Assembly (NCBI GenBank): GCA_029975965.1
Contig: JARKOV010000035.1
Span: forward strand, 26,002 to 90,001
DNA length: 64,000 bases
DNA from: Anaerolinea sp.
GTDB lineage: Bacteria > Chloroflexota > Anaerolineae > Anaerolineales > Anaerolineaceae
Direction: 5' to 3'
Under the pieces are notes generated by a model that saw only the letters and a program-made list of their open reading frames with translations, had not been told where the DNA came from and searched no databases. The translations under genes and the position numbers were made by a program. Shown here piece by piece: positions 1 through 8,788 of this stretch (positions are counted from its first letter, which is position 1; every line of letters starts with the position of its first letter).

Positions 1-1
1 G

Positions 2-1000
2 GCTCGTGAAGATTTTTGCCCGATCTTCAATTCGAACAACCTGTTTGCCGGCGGTGGGATTTACAACGGAAAAGTGTACGGCCTGCCGGTTGACACGAAT
101 ATCTGGGCGATGGTATACAACAAGAAGCTCTTCCGCGAAGCCGGTTTGCCGGAGCTCACCGCAAAAGACTACATCGATTTCGACACCTGGCTGGCCTATG
201 CGCGCGCGATCAACAAACCCTCTGACACGATTGCCGATCGGGTCTGGGGCTCGGCCATGTTCACGCCCTCCTTCAACTCAATGAACAACTACATGAGCGA
301 CCCTTACGTGCTGGGCGATGATGGGCGATCCTGCAAAGGGAGCGCAGATACCGAGGATTGGATCCACTTCTATGAAGTGCAGGTGGCCGCTTACAAAGAG
401 GATATCACCACCGAAACCGCCGGGGCGATGCTGGCTGACATCCAGGAAGACATGTTCCTGCAAGGAAAGCTCGGCATGACCTACGGCGCCCTGGGCGATG
501 CCTATGCGGCTCGCGAGGCGGGTATCGAGGTCGGCTTGACCGGTCAGCCGGTGGTGACGAAAGGCTGGGCCGGAAATGTGGGCGGCTGGAACGGCACGTT
601 CAACATCATGGCTGCCACCAAGCACCCTGAGGAGGCCTGGCAATTCGTCAAATTCCTCTCCACCGAGGCGCCGTTGCTCGTTCCACTCGGCGCCGATGCC
701 CTCATGGGTGGCGGCGGACTGCCGGGTTTGCCCTGCTACCAGCCGCTGCTGAAGACAGAAAAAATTGCGCAGATGATCAACACCGACCCGCTCATCGCCG
801 ATTACCTCGAGCTGCAGAAACATTACCAGGCACCGCCCTTCTCACCCGATATCTGGACATCCGTCAGTCCTTTCGAAGACGCGTACATCCAGATGACCGA
901 AGGGGGTGAAGACGTTGCCACGGCCGTTCATCGCGCAGCGGATGAATGCCAGGCCGTGCTGGATGATTTGTGGGAAAATTTCGAAACCTTAGGGAAGTAG
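2..1000 (+). CDS. Sugar ABC transporter substrate-binding protein (5' truncated)
   Basis: Extracytoplasmic binding protein of the family 1 (maltose/UgpB-type) class that delivers a sugar to the two permeases encoded just downstream. The reading frame is open from base 2, so the start, signal peptide and N-lobe lie outside the window; about 332 residues are visible. The opening GGGIYNGKVYGLPVDTN and the following WAMVYNKKLFREAGL stretch are the typical hinge/N-lobe signature, and the late segment with NIMAATKHPEEAWQFVKFL is the usual C-lobe helix. The substrate cannot be read from sequence; the context (GH13-like and ADP-ribosylglycohydrolase genes) suggests a saccharide or glycoside. No ATPase gene of this transporter is in the window. 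Confidence 0.9.
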   Translation, partial: AREDFCPIFNSNNLFAGGGIYNGKVYGLPVDTNIWAMVYNKKLFREAGLPELTAKDYIDFDTWLAYARAINKPSDTIADRVWGSAMFTPSFNSMNNYMSDPYVLGDDGRSCKGSADTEDWIHFYEVQVAAYKEDITTETAGAMLADIQEDMFLQGKLGMTYGALGDAYAAREAGIEVGLTGQPVVTKGWAGNVGGWNGTFNIMAATKHPEEAWQFVKFLSTEAPLLVPLGADALMGGGGLPGLPCYQPLLKTEKIAQMINTDPLIADYLELQKHYQAPPFSPDIWTSVSPFEDAYIQMTEGGEDVATAVHRAADECQAVLDDLWENFETLGK

Positions 1001-1084
1001 CTGCTTTCCTCCCACAAAGGCTCATTTGCTGTCCGTTCTTGATGGCTGGTAACCTGGCCCGCCAGGTTCCAGCCATCCTATAGG

Positions 1085-2047
1085 ATGTCACCTATGGCCA
1101 ATCTTACCCGCAGATGGCTGTTTCCGTCATTGACGGGACTGAAACGCAAGGAAGCCCTGGAAGCCTACGCGTTCTTGCTTCCGTGGATTATCGGCATTAC
1201 CGTCTTTTTGATCATCCCGATTGGGATGGCTTTCTACGTGGCATTTACGCGTTGGATCCTGATCGATCCACCCGCACGCTGGATTGGGTTAGCCAATTTC
1301 AGAGAAATTTTTACCAAAGATCCGTACTTCACCTGGTCGCTGGGGGTGACGCTGAAGTACATGGGGATGACCCTGATCCCGTTCATGATCATCGGACTGT
1401 CGCTTTCCCTGCTGCTCAATAACAAGCTGCGGGGGATGAACCTGCTGCGCACAATCTTTTACATCCCCTCTGTGGTTTCAGGGGTAGCGGTGACTTTGTT
1501 ATGGATCAGCCTGCTGGATACCAAGCTCGGCGCGGTTAACACGGCTTTGCGCTCTCTTGGTGTCGATAATCCACCGAACTGGTTGACTTCGCCTCAATGG
1601 GTGCTTCCCTCCATTGCCCTGATGAGCCTGTGGGGGGTGGGCGGAGGCGCCATTATCTACCTGGCAGGCCTTCAAAACATCCCGCCCCACCTGTATGAGG
1701 CGGCAGAGATCGATGGGGCCAATGCCTGGCAAAAATTCTGGAAAATCACCATTCCCCTGCTTTCGCCGACGATCTTCTTCGTGCTCATCACCGGCATCAT
1801 TGGCAGTTTCCAGGTGTTTACCCCGGCTTACATCTTGGGAGGCACCAGCCGGTTCAGCGCGGGCAACAAGTATCTGCGTTTTTATCTCCTGCACATTTAC
1901 ATCGAAGCCTTCCAAAAGGGTAGGTTGGGGTACGCGGCCGCCCTGGCCTGGATTCTGACGATCATATCTGCCATCGTGGTGATCATCGTGTACAACAACA
2001 CCGAAAAATATGTGTACTACGAAGAAGAAGGAAAGCGAAGGGGTTGA
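1085..2047 (+). CDS. Sugar ABC transporter permease, MalF/UgpA type
   Basis: Inner-membrane permease of a carbohydrate ABC importer, 320 residues. Hydrophobic helices begin near residue 28, and the cytoplasmic EAA loop (EAAEIDGANAWQKFW, about residues 204-218) is the docking site for the ATPase. Length and topology fit the MalF/UgpA family without the long MalF periplasmic insertion. ATG at 1085 is used; ATG at 1094 is possible. It sits 84 bp after the binding-protein gene and 12 bp before the second permease, so the three are almost certainly co-transcribed and form the heterodimeric channel. Confidence 0.93.
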   Translation: MSPMANLTRRWLFPSLTGLKRKEALEAYAFLLPWIIGITVFLIIPIGMAFYVAFTRWILIDPPARWIGLANFREIFTKDPYFTWSLGVTLKYMGMTLIPFMIIGLSLSLLLNNKLRGMNLLRTIFYIPSVVSGVAVTLLWISLLDTKLGAVNTALRSLGVDNPPNWLTSPQWVLPSIALMSLWGVGGGAIIYLAGLQNIPPHLYEAAEIDGANAWQKFWKITIPLLSPTIFFVLITGIIGSFQVFTPAYILGGTSRFSAGNKYLRFYLLHIYIEAFQKGRLGYAAALAWILTIISAIVVIIVYNNTEKYVYYEEEGKRRG

Positions 2048-2059
2048 GGAGGTGAATCC

Positions 2060-2989
2060 ATGGCAGAAGTAGATACCCTGAAAAAAGCAGCGCTCAAAGA
2101 AGTTAACATCCATAGGCCGAAGTGGTTCCGGCGCAATTCACTGCGCAGAGGTCTCAACGCGCTGTTTGTTTACGCTCTCCTGATCTCGCTTTCGATCATC
2201 GTCTTGATGCCGCTTTCCTGGATGCTCACCGCCGCTTTGCGTGGTAAAGGCGAACCGGTTTATACCATCCCCGTCTCATGGTTTCCTACCACGTCGTTCC
2301 ACTTTGAAAACTTTTGGACCGTGTTGACCAACGAAGCTTACCCGCTGTGGCGACCCCTGGTGAATACGCTTTACCTGGTTTTGCTCAACATTGTCGGTGT
2401 CGTGGTCTCGAATACCCTGGTCGCCTATGCTTTCGCGCGGCTGGACTTCCCGCACAAAGATTTTCTTTTCAAGCTGGTCATTTTGACCATGTTGATGCCG
2501 GGCGTGGTTTTGTTCATCCCGTCCTTCCTGCTGTTCAACGTCCTCGGCTGGTATGGCACTTACCTGCCCCTTTGGGTTCCCAGCTTTTTCGGTTCCGCTT
2601 TTTATATTTTCATCACCCGCCAGTACATGCGCTCCTTCCCGAAGGATTTGGATGATGCCGCTCAAATCGACGGCTGCAGCCGGTTTGGGATTTACTGGCG
2701 GATCATCCTGCCCCTCAGCAGGCCGGTGATGACCGTCATGGCCGTTTTTACCTTCCAGGACGTTTGGAATGATTTCACCGGCCCCCTCATTTACCTGAAT
2801 GATGCCAGCAAATTTACCCTGTCCGTCGCGTTAAATTACTTCAATCGCTCCACTTTCTCCACCGGCGTCAACACGACCAACCTGGTGATGGGGGCGGCTT
2901 TAATGTCCACCTTGCCCATGCTGATCCTGTATTTCTCTTTGCAGAAGCAACTGATTGGTGGGATCGCGAACGTGGGTTTGAAAGGGTAG
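2060..2989 (+). CDS. Sugar ABC transporter permease, MalG/UgpE type
   Basis: Second membrane subunit of the sugar importer, 309 residues. It has a basic N-terminus, a first helix near residues 38-58, and the EAA loop DDAAQIDGCSRFGIYWRI at about residues 197-214. The C-terminus (GGIANVGLKG) is the family's usual LTxGAVKG-like ending. A strong GGAGGTG ribosome binding site at 2048-2054 supports ATG 2060. It partners the MalF-like permease. The ATPase must be supplied from elsewhere, which is common because MsiK-like ATPases are shared among sugar importers. Confidence 0.93.
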   Translation: MAEVDTLKKAALKEVNIHRPKWFRRNSLRRGLNALFVYALLISLSIIVLMPLSWMLTAALRGKGEPVYTIPVSWFPTTSFHFENFWTVLTNEAYPLWRPLVNTLYLVLLNIVGVVVSNTLVAYAFARLDFPHKDFLFKLVILTMLMPGVVLFIPSFLLFNVLGWYGTYLPLWVPSFFGSAFYIFITRQYMRSFPKDLDDAAQIDGCSRFGIYWRIILPLSRPVMTVMAVFTFQDVWNDFTGPLIYLNDASKFTLSVALNYFNRSTFSTGVNTTNLVMGAALMSTLPMLILYFSLQKQLIGGIANVGLKG

Positions 2990-3062
2990 ACCACACAACC
3001 ACCGAACGATGGAGCTTCTATGCCCAGATGACCACTCGTCTCCAGGGAGTTCCTTAAACCGC

Positions 3063-4448
3063 ATGATCGAGATTGCTCGTCCCTATCCCGCATCGTCTCT
3101 GCCCCCTCGCTGGTGGGAGACCGCCTCGGGCATCCTGCGCCCCTACCTCAAAGCCCACCGGCGCACCCTGCGCGACCTGATCGCCGACCTGGACGCCTGC
3201 CAGGCGCTGGGCATCGACACCCTCGAGGTGTTTGCCCCGCTGCACGGCGGGGTGTGCTACAACGGTCTGGACACGCTGGATTTTTACACCATCGACCCGG
3301 CCATTGGCACCCTCGACGATTTCACCCGCCTGGTCGCCGAGGCGCACGCCCGCCGCATGGCGGTGGTGATGTTCATCAACCTCGGCTACGGGCACGAGCA
3401 GTTCCCGGCTTTCCTCAAAGCCTGCGACGACGTGCGCGCCGGGATCGACAGCCCCGAGGCGCGCATGTTCTGCTGGAGCGACACCGGGCAAGACCGCATG
3501 GACCGCAGCCGCGCGCCGTACTTTATGAACGATTCGCACGGCAACTGGCGCTGGAGCGAGCGCGCCGGCAAATACTTTTGGGTGAAGTGGGAGGGCGAGC
3601 GCGGCGGCTACCACCTGCCGCAGTTCAACTTCGCCGACCCGGGCTGGCAGGCCGAGGTGAAGCGCATCCTCGACTACTGGCTGCGGCAAGGCGTGGACGG
3701 CATGGTGATCGACGCGGTCAACTGGTACATCGGCTGCACCTGGGAGATCTGCCGCGAGACGATGACCGGCATGCTCGGCTCCGCCGACAACCAGTTCAGC
3801 CAGCCCGAAGGGGCGGGCGGTTTCCGTGACGATCCCGTGGAATGGGTGACCCGCGGTGGCTGGAATTGCCTCATGGACTATTCGGTCAAGCTGTGGTGGG
3901 AGGGCGTGGACGTGATCGGCGACGCGGTGCGCAGCGGCGACCCGCGCCCCATCGAGGCGGCCCTGCGCGGCTACCGCGACCGGGTGGTCGCGGCGGGCGG
4001 GGTGTGTTACATCGACCCGCCGGAGCTGGAAGGGCTGCCGCTCGAGGCGCGCCTGCTGGGCGCGGCGCTGACGGCTTCGATCGGTGAATTGTTGATCTTG
4101 ATCGGCGAGCAGACCGCGCCCCAGCCGCAAGAGTTCCGCGACGGGCTGGCCCGGCTGCTGCACCTGCGCCGGCGGTTCCCGGCCTTGTGCGCGGGCGGCG
4201 AGCGCATCCGGCTGCCCACTTCCGACGACGCGCGCTTCTACGCCTTTGTGCGCCGGCTGACGGGCGCTGAGGCGGTCGCGGCGGTGTTCAACTTCCAGCC
4301 CCAGCCCGAGATGGTGCGGGTTGACTTCACCGGCCTGCCCTCTGCGGGGCGGGTTGTCGACCTAGACGGCGGCGAGCCGCTGCCGGCAGGGGATTGGCTG
4401 GAGGTCTCCTTGCCCGCCTACGGTTACCGCTTTTTTCGCCTGTCTTAA
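3063..4448 (+). CDS. GH13-like (alpha-amylase superfamily) protein, partly degenerate active site
   Basis: About 461 residues with an alpha-amylase-like barrel. Beta-strand landmarks are GIDTLEVFAPL (beta1), RMAVVMFINLGYGH (beta3), GVDGMVIDAVNWY (beta4, putative nucleophile Asp), PEGAGGFRDDPVEW (possible beta5 acid/base Glu) and VCYIDPPELEG (possible beta7 Asp), followed by a C-terminal beta domain ending YGYRFFRL. The Arg normally two residues before the beta4 Asp is Val, and the NHD motif at beta7 is altered, so activity is uncertain. ATG 3063 is preferred because it begins conserved-looking sequence; ATG 3009 gives an 18-residue extension without a good ribosome binding site. The position in the sugar transporter operon suggests action on the imported compound. 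Confidence 0.75.
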   Translation: MIEIARPYPASSLPPRWWETASGILRPYLKAHRRTLRDLIADLDACQALGIDTLEVFAPLHGGVCYNGLDTLDFYTIDPAIGTLDDFTRLVAEAHARRMAVVMFINLGYGHEQFPAFLKACDDVRAGIDSPEARMFCWSDTGQDRMDRSRAPYFMNDSHGNWRWSERAGKYFWVKWEGERGGYHLPQFNFADPGWQAEVKRILDYWLRQGVDGMVIDAVNWYIGCTWEICRETMTGMLGSADNQFSQPEGAGGFRDDPVEWVTRGGWNCLMDYSVKLWWEGVDVIGDAVRSGDPRPIEAALRGYRDRVVAAGGVCYIDPPELEGLPLEARLLGAALTASIGELLILIGEQTAPQPQEFRDGLARLLHLRRRFPALCAGGERIRLPTSDDARFYAFVRRLTGAEAVAAVFNFQPQPEMVRVDFTGLPSAGRVVDLDGGEPLPAGDWLEVSLPAYGYRFFRLS

Positions 4449-4507
4449 TCAGATGGACCACAACCGTCTCTCAGAAACCAAACATCCTCTTCTAAGGTGA
4501 TCTGCCG

Positions 4508-5524
4508 ATGAAACCGAAAATCTTGTTCGACCCCTCCTTCCGCCGCCTGGGCGATATCATCACGGATGAAGACCTGGCGCGCATGCAAGCCGTGGCGGAA
4601 GTGCTCTGGTGCAAAGATGAGCCCTTTCCCGCCGAGGAGCTCGAGGCCGTGCGCGGCGAGCTGACCGCGATCATCTGCGGCAACTGGCGGCACGGCGAGG
4701 TGAGCCGCTTCCCGAACCTTCGCGCCATCCTGGAGGTGGGCGGGGGATTCCCCGGCCCAAAGGGGTTGGATTACGCGCACTGCTTTTCGCACGGCATCCG
4801 CGTGCTCAGTTGCGCCCCGGCGTTTGCGCCGGCGGTGGCCGAGATGGGCCTGGGCTTGGCGCTGGCTTGCACGCGCCAGATCGCCTGGGGCGACCGCATG
4901 TTTCGCCATGACGACCCGAACTGGTCTCACACCGACCTGGAGACCGAATTGGGCACGCCCTTCACCCTCTACGGCAAGCAGGTCGGGTTCATCGGCTTTG
5001 GCAGCCTGGCGCGTGCGCTCAAGCCGCTGCTCGAGCCGTTCGGCTGTCCCATCCAGGTCTACGACCCCTGGTTGACCGACGCATACCTGCGCCGGCAAGG
5101 GGTGACGCCCGTCGACCTGGACACGCTCATGGCAACCTCGCGCATCCTGTTTGTCCTGGCGGTGCCCACCAGTTCCAACCGCGCCTTGCTCGACCGCGAA
5201 AAACTCAACCTGATCCGCCAGGACGCGGCGTTCATCCTGCTCAGCCGCTCGCACGTGGTCGATTTCGACGCCCTGACCGAGCTGGTGCTGGCGGGGCGCT
5301 TCCTGGCGGGAATCGATGTCTTTCCCCAGGAGCCCCTGCCCAAAGACCACCCGATCCGTAAGGCCAGCCACGCGGTGCTCTCCGCGCACCGGGCGGGCGC
5401 CAACCGCGAAGGGCTGCTCAACATCGGGCGCATGGTGGCCGACGATATCGAAGCGATCTGCAGCGACCGCGTGCCAATGGCGATGCAGGTCGCCCAACCC
5501 GAATACATCCGCTCGCGGGGCTAG
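4508..5524 (+). CDS. D-isomer-specific 2-hydroxyacid dehydrogenase
   Basis: NAD(P)-dependent oxidoreductase of 338 residues in the PGDH/phosphonate-dehydrogenase superfamily. The Rossmann motif GFIGFGSLARAL lies near residue 160. The catalytic triad is in place: Arg in LLSRSHVVDFDAL, Glu in DVFPQEPLPKDHP, and His in VLSAHRAGANREG. The substrate is unknown; nearby sugar genes suggest oxidation or reduction of a sugar-derived 2-hydroxy acid. An AAGGTGA ribosome binding site sits before ATG 4508. It is 59 bp after the GH13-like gene and 8 bp before the next gene, consistent with one operon. Confidence 0.9.
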   Translation: MKPKILFDPSFRRLGDIITDEDLARMQAVAEVLWCKDEPFPAEELEAVRGELTAIICGNWRHGEVSRFPNLRAILEVGGGFPGPKGLDYAHCFSHGIRVLSCAPAFAPAVAEMGLGLALACTRQIAWGDRMFRHDDPNWSHTDLETELGTPFTLYGKQVGFIGFGSLARALKPLLEPFGCPIQVYDPWLTDAYLRRQGVTPVDLDTLMATSRILFVLAVPTSSNRALLDREKLNLIRQDAAFILLSRSHVVDFDALTELVLAGRFLAGIDVFPQEPLPKDHPIRKASHAVLSAHRAGANREGLLNIGRMVADDIEAICSDRVPMAMQVAQPEYIRSRG

Positions 5525-5532
5525 GATCTCGG

Positions 5533-6540
5533 ATGCCTTCTTCTTTGCTGCACGACAAAATTCTCGGCTGCTTGCTGGCCGCTGAAATCGGCGACGCGAT
5601 GGGCGCGCCGGCCGAGAACAAGACCTACCAGGAGATTGCTGCCCGCTTCGGCGAAATCGATGATTTTTCTGGTTCCGGCACCGACGACTCGGCCTTGAAG
5701 CACATCCTGTGCGATGCGATCCTCGCCAACCAGGGCTATCCCGGTGCAGACGCCTGGGCGGATGCCTGGCTGGCTCAGGAAGAGGTGTTCTTCAAGGGTC
5801 TCTTCTGGACCCCGGTGATGAACAGCTTCTGGCGGTTGCGCGCCGAAAACATCGCCCCGCGCGAGGCCGGGCTGGGCAACATGGTCTCGAGCAGCTCGGC
5901 GATGTGCATTTCGCCGGTGGGCATGATCAACGCGGGCAACCCGCGCCAGGCCGCCCTGGAAACGTTTGAGCTGGCCGGGTTGATTCACCACAACTTCGCC
6001 CGCGACGCCGCCTGCAGCATGGCCGCCGCGGTGGCCGGCGCCTTCACGCCGGGGGCGGCGGTCGAGTCGGTGCTGGCGGACGCGGTGGACTACCTGCCGC
6101 CGCGCAGCGCAGCGGTGATGCGCGGCTTCATCGCCGCCACCCTTGCCCTGGCGCGCGAAACCGGCGATTACCGGCTTTTCCGCGAGCGCTACTACACCGA
6201 GCGCATCTTGCCGGGCGCCGCCATGCCAGACGCGCGCGAGACGGTCCCCGTGGCGCTGGCGCTCTTTTACCTGGCCGGCGGCGACCCTCACCAGGCGATT
6301 CTCTACGGGGCGAACTTCGGCCGCGACGCCGACACGATCGCTGGCATGGCGGGCGCCTTGGGTGGGGCGTTGCGTGGCGCGGCGGCTTTGCCGGTCGAGT
6401 GGGTCCAAAAGTGCCTCCACAACAGCCGGCGCGACCAGGCTGCACTGGCTGAGGCTTTGGCGGCGGTGGCCCTTCAGCGTGCCGCCGAGTCTGCTCGCGT
6501 CTCGGCTGCAGTTCAGCAACTCGCATCCAGCGCTATTTAG
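5533..6540 (+). CDS. ADP-ribosylglycohydrolase (DraG/ARH-fold) protein 1
   Basis: 335-residue all-helical ADP-ribosyl hydrolase fold protein. The N-terminal GCLLAAEIGDAMGAPAE, the dinuclear-metal motif TDDSAL near residue 57 and the C-terminal GRDADTIAGMAGALGGAL near residue 263 are the family hallmarks, with the Asp and Thr residues that bind two Mg/Mn ions all present. Known members remove ADP-ribose from proteins (DraG, ARH1/3), but many bacterial ones sit with sugar transporters and have no proven substrate. Here it follows a dehydrogenase by 8 bp and precedes a paralogue by 32 bp, so a catabolic role on an N- or O-riboside is as plausible as protein de-ADP-ribosylation. Confidence 0.9.
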   Translation: MPSSLLHDKILGCLLAAEIGDAMGAPAENKTYQEIAARFGEIDDFSGSGTDDSALKHILCDAILANQGYPGADAWADAWLAQEEVFFKGLFWTPVMNSFWRLRAENIAPREAGLGNMVSSSSAMCISPVGMINAGNPRQAALETFELAGLIHHNFARDAACSMAAAVAGAFTPGAAVESVLADAVDYLPPRSAAVMRGFIAATLALARETGDYRLFRERYYTERILPGAAMPDARETVPVALALFYLAGGDPHQAILYGANFGRDADTIAGMAGALGGALRGAAALPVEWVQKCLHNSRRDQAALAEALAAVALQRAAESARVSAAVQQLASSAI

Positions 6541-6572
6541 AACAACCCATCATTCAGGTAAAGGAATACAGT

Positions 6573-8681
6573 ATGAAGATCCCCTCAAACTACGAAGAAA
6601 AAGTCTACGCCGGCGTGCTGGGCAAGATCATCGGCGTGTACCTGGGCCGGCCGTTCGAAGGCTGGAGCTACGAGCGAATCATGGCCGAGCTGGGCGAGGT
6701 GTGGTATTACGTGCACGAGAAGCGCGGCGTGCCGCTCATCGTCACCGACGATGACATCTCGGGCACCTTCACCTTCTTGCGCGCGCTGCCCGATTTTGGC
6801 AACCGGCGCGACATCACCCCGGCGCAAATCGGCCAGACCTGGCTCAATTACCTGGTCGAGGAGCGCACCGTGCTGTGGTGGGGCGGGCTGGGCAACTCGA
6901 CCGAGCACACCGCCTACCTGCGCCTGAAGAGCGGCATTCCGGCCCCCCAGAGCGGCGCGATCGCGACCAACGGCAAGGTGGTCGCCGAGCAGATCGGCGC
7001 GCAAATCTTCATCGACGGCTGGGCGATGGCGGCCCCGGGAGACCCGGCGCTCGCCGCCGACCTGGCCCGGCGGGCCGGCTCGGTCAGCCACGACGGCGAG
7101 GCGATCTACGGCGCGCAGGTGCTGGCGGCGATGGAGGCGCAGGCTTTCGTCGAGGCGGACCTGGGTAAACTGCTGGATGTGGGCGTGTCCTTCATCCCCA
7201 AAGAGTCGATCATCTACCGCCTGATCGACGGGCTGCGCGATTTCCGCGTCAAAAACGCCGACTGGCGCGAGGCGCGCAAGTTCATCGTGCAGCATTATGG
7301 CTACGACCGCTACGGCGGCAACTGCCACATGGTGCCCAACCACGCTCTGATCGTGCTCGGGCTGCTCTACGGCGACGACGATTTCCAGAAGACGCTGATG
7401 ATCACCAACACCGCCGGTTGGGACACGGACTGCAACAGCGGCAACGTGGGCTGCCTGATGGGCATCAAGAACGGGCTGGCGGGCATCGAGGCTGGCCCCG
7501 ACTGGCGCGGGCCGGTGGCCGACCGCCTGTACCTGCCGACGGCGGAGGGCGGCAGTTGCGTGACCGACGCGGTGCAGGTCGCCTCCCAGGTGGCCAACGT
7601 GGGGCGGGCGCTGGCGGGGCTGCCCGCGCTGCATCCGAAAGACGGCGCGCGCTTCCACTTCGAGCTGCCCGGCTCGCTGCAGGGCTTTCAGGCGGGCCCG
7701 CCCTCTGGCGGCAACAGCCCGCTGGCGCTGGAGAACGTGTCCGGGCACAGCCGCGAGGGGAAGCGCAGCCTGGCGCTGCGCTACAAGCACATCGCCCGCG
7801 GGCAGCCGGCGCGTGTTGTCACGCCCACCTTCCTGCCGCCCGACGCGCTCAAAATGCCCGGTTACTCGCTGTTTGCCTGCCCCACGCTCTACCCCGGCCA
7901 GAAGCTGCGCGCCGCGCTCAGCGCCGACGCCGGCAACCTCCAGACGGTCACCTGCCGCCTCTACGTGAGCAAGTACGCCCCCGGCTCGAAGCTGGAGCGG
8001 GTTTACGGCCCGGCCACCCCGCTGGCGGCGGGCCAGGCCGGCACCCTGGAATGGCGCGTGCCCGAGACCGGCGGCTGGCCGCTGGCCGAGGTCGGCCTGG
8101 AGATCGACGGTCCGCAGGGCGCATCCGGCACGCTCTATCTCGACTGGCTGGACTGGAAAGGCGCCCCCGACGCCCTGTTCACCCGCCCAGAAGGCGCCGA
8201 CCTGGCCTGGCACACCGCCTGGGTCAACGCGGCCGATGCCTTCCACAGTTGGAGCGAATCGTTTCGCGTGATTCAGAACCAGGGCACCGGCCTGCTCGTC
8301 CACGGCACGCTGGATTGGCGCGATTACCGCGTGGAGGCCGACGTGACCCCGCACATGGTCGTTTCTGCCGGGGTGGCGGCGCGCGTCCAGGGTTTGCGGC
8401 GCTATTACGCGCTGCTGCTCGCCCCGGGTGGCAAAGTGAAGCTGGTCAAGGTCTGGTACGACTCGACCGAGACTCTGGCCGAGGCGGACCTGGACTGGCA
8501 GTACGGCGTCACCTACCAGCTCGGCCTGGCGCTCAAAGGCGACCTGCTCAGCGCGTCGGTGGACGGTGTGCCCCTCTTCAGCGTCAGTGACGCGGGCTCG
8601 CCGCTTGACTCCGGCGCGGTGGCGCTGGTCTGTGAAGAAGGGCGCACCGCCACGCAGGTGGTGGCGGTCAGGCCGCTTTAA
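6573..8681 (+). CDS. ADP-ribosylglycohydrolase-fold protein 2 with C-terminal beta-sandwich domains
   Basis: 702 residues, roughly twice the usual DraG length. The N-terminal half carries the hydrolase fold: EKVYAGVLGKIIGVYLGRPF at the start, a metal motif variant DDDISGTF near residue 58, and TAGWDTDCNSGNVGCLMG near residue 280. From about residue 350 the protein is beta-rich; the last 150 residues (LDWRDYRVEADVTPHMVVSAG and following) resemble LamG/3-keto-disaccharide-hydrolase-like carbohydrate-binding modules. No signal peptide is visible, so it is probably cytoplasmic. The appended beta domains point to a large glycan or glycoside substrate rather than a modified protein. Start ATG 6573 has AAAGGA upstream. 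It is the last gene of the operon. Confidence 0.88.
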   Translation: MKIPSNYEEKVYAGVLGKIIGVYLGRPFEGWSYERIMAELGEVWYYVHEKRGVPLIVTDDDISGTFTFLRALPDFGNRRDITPAQIGQTWLNYLVEERTVLWWGGLGNSTEHTAYLRLKSGIPAPQSGAIATNGKVVAEQIGAQIFIDGWAMAAPGDPALAADLARRAGSVSHDGEAIYGAQVLAAMEAQAFVEADLGKLLDVGVSFIPKESIIYRLIDGLRDFRVKNADWREARKFIVQHYGYDRYGGNCHMVPNHALIVLGLLYGDDDFQKTLMITNTAGWDTDCNSGNVGCLMGIKNGLAGIEAGPDWRGPVADRLYLPTAEGGSCVTDAVQVASQVANVGRALAGLPALHPKDGARFHFELPGSLQGFQAGPPSGGNSPLALENVSGHSREGKRSLALRYKHIARGQPARVVTPTFLPPDALKMPGYSLFACPTLYPGQKLRAALSADAGNLQTVTCRLYVSKYAPGSKLERVYGPATPLAAGQAGTLEWRVPETGGWPLAEVGLEIDGPQGASGTLYLDWLDWKGAPDALFTRPEGADLAWHTAWVNAADAFHSWSESFRVIQNQGTGLLVHGTLDWRDYRVEADVTPHMVVSAGVAARVQGLRRYYALLLAPGGKVKLVKVWYDSTETLAEADLDWQYGVTYQLGLALKGDLLSASVDGVPLFSVSDAGSPLDSGAVALVCEEGRTATQVVAVRPL

Positions 8682-8705
8682 CCTTTTCTGGCAGGGAAAA
8701 AGTTC

Positions 8706-8746
8706 AGGGTTGGTTGAACCCCTTTTGTGGGGGTTCAACCAACCCT
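8706..8746. terminator. Perfect 17-bp hairpin between convergent genes
   Basis: Arms 8706-8722 and 8730-8746 are exactly complementary with a 7-nt loop. It lies between the stop codons of the ADP-ribosylglycohydrolase gene (+) and the DUF952 gene (-), where it could end transcription from both sides. There is no clear T-run. Its arm is nearly the same as that of the hairpin at 12798-12834. Confidence 0.7.
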
Positions 8747-8788
8747 AATCATAAGAATCAGATGGTCCCTTGCCGGCGGTGGAGCGTC

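Noticed and set aside
3054..4163. Long minus-strand frame opposite the GH13-like gene
   Set aside because: It is His/Val/Ala-rich antisense shadow caused by high GC at third positions; several such frames mirror real genes across the window.
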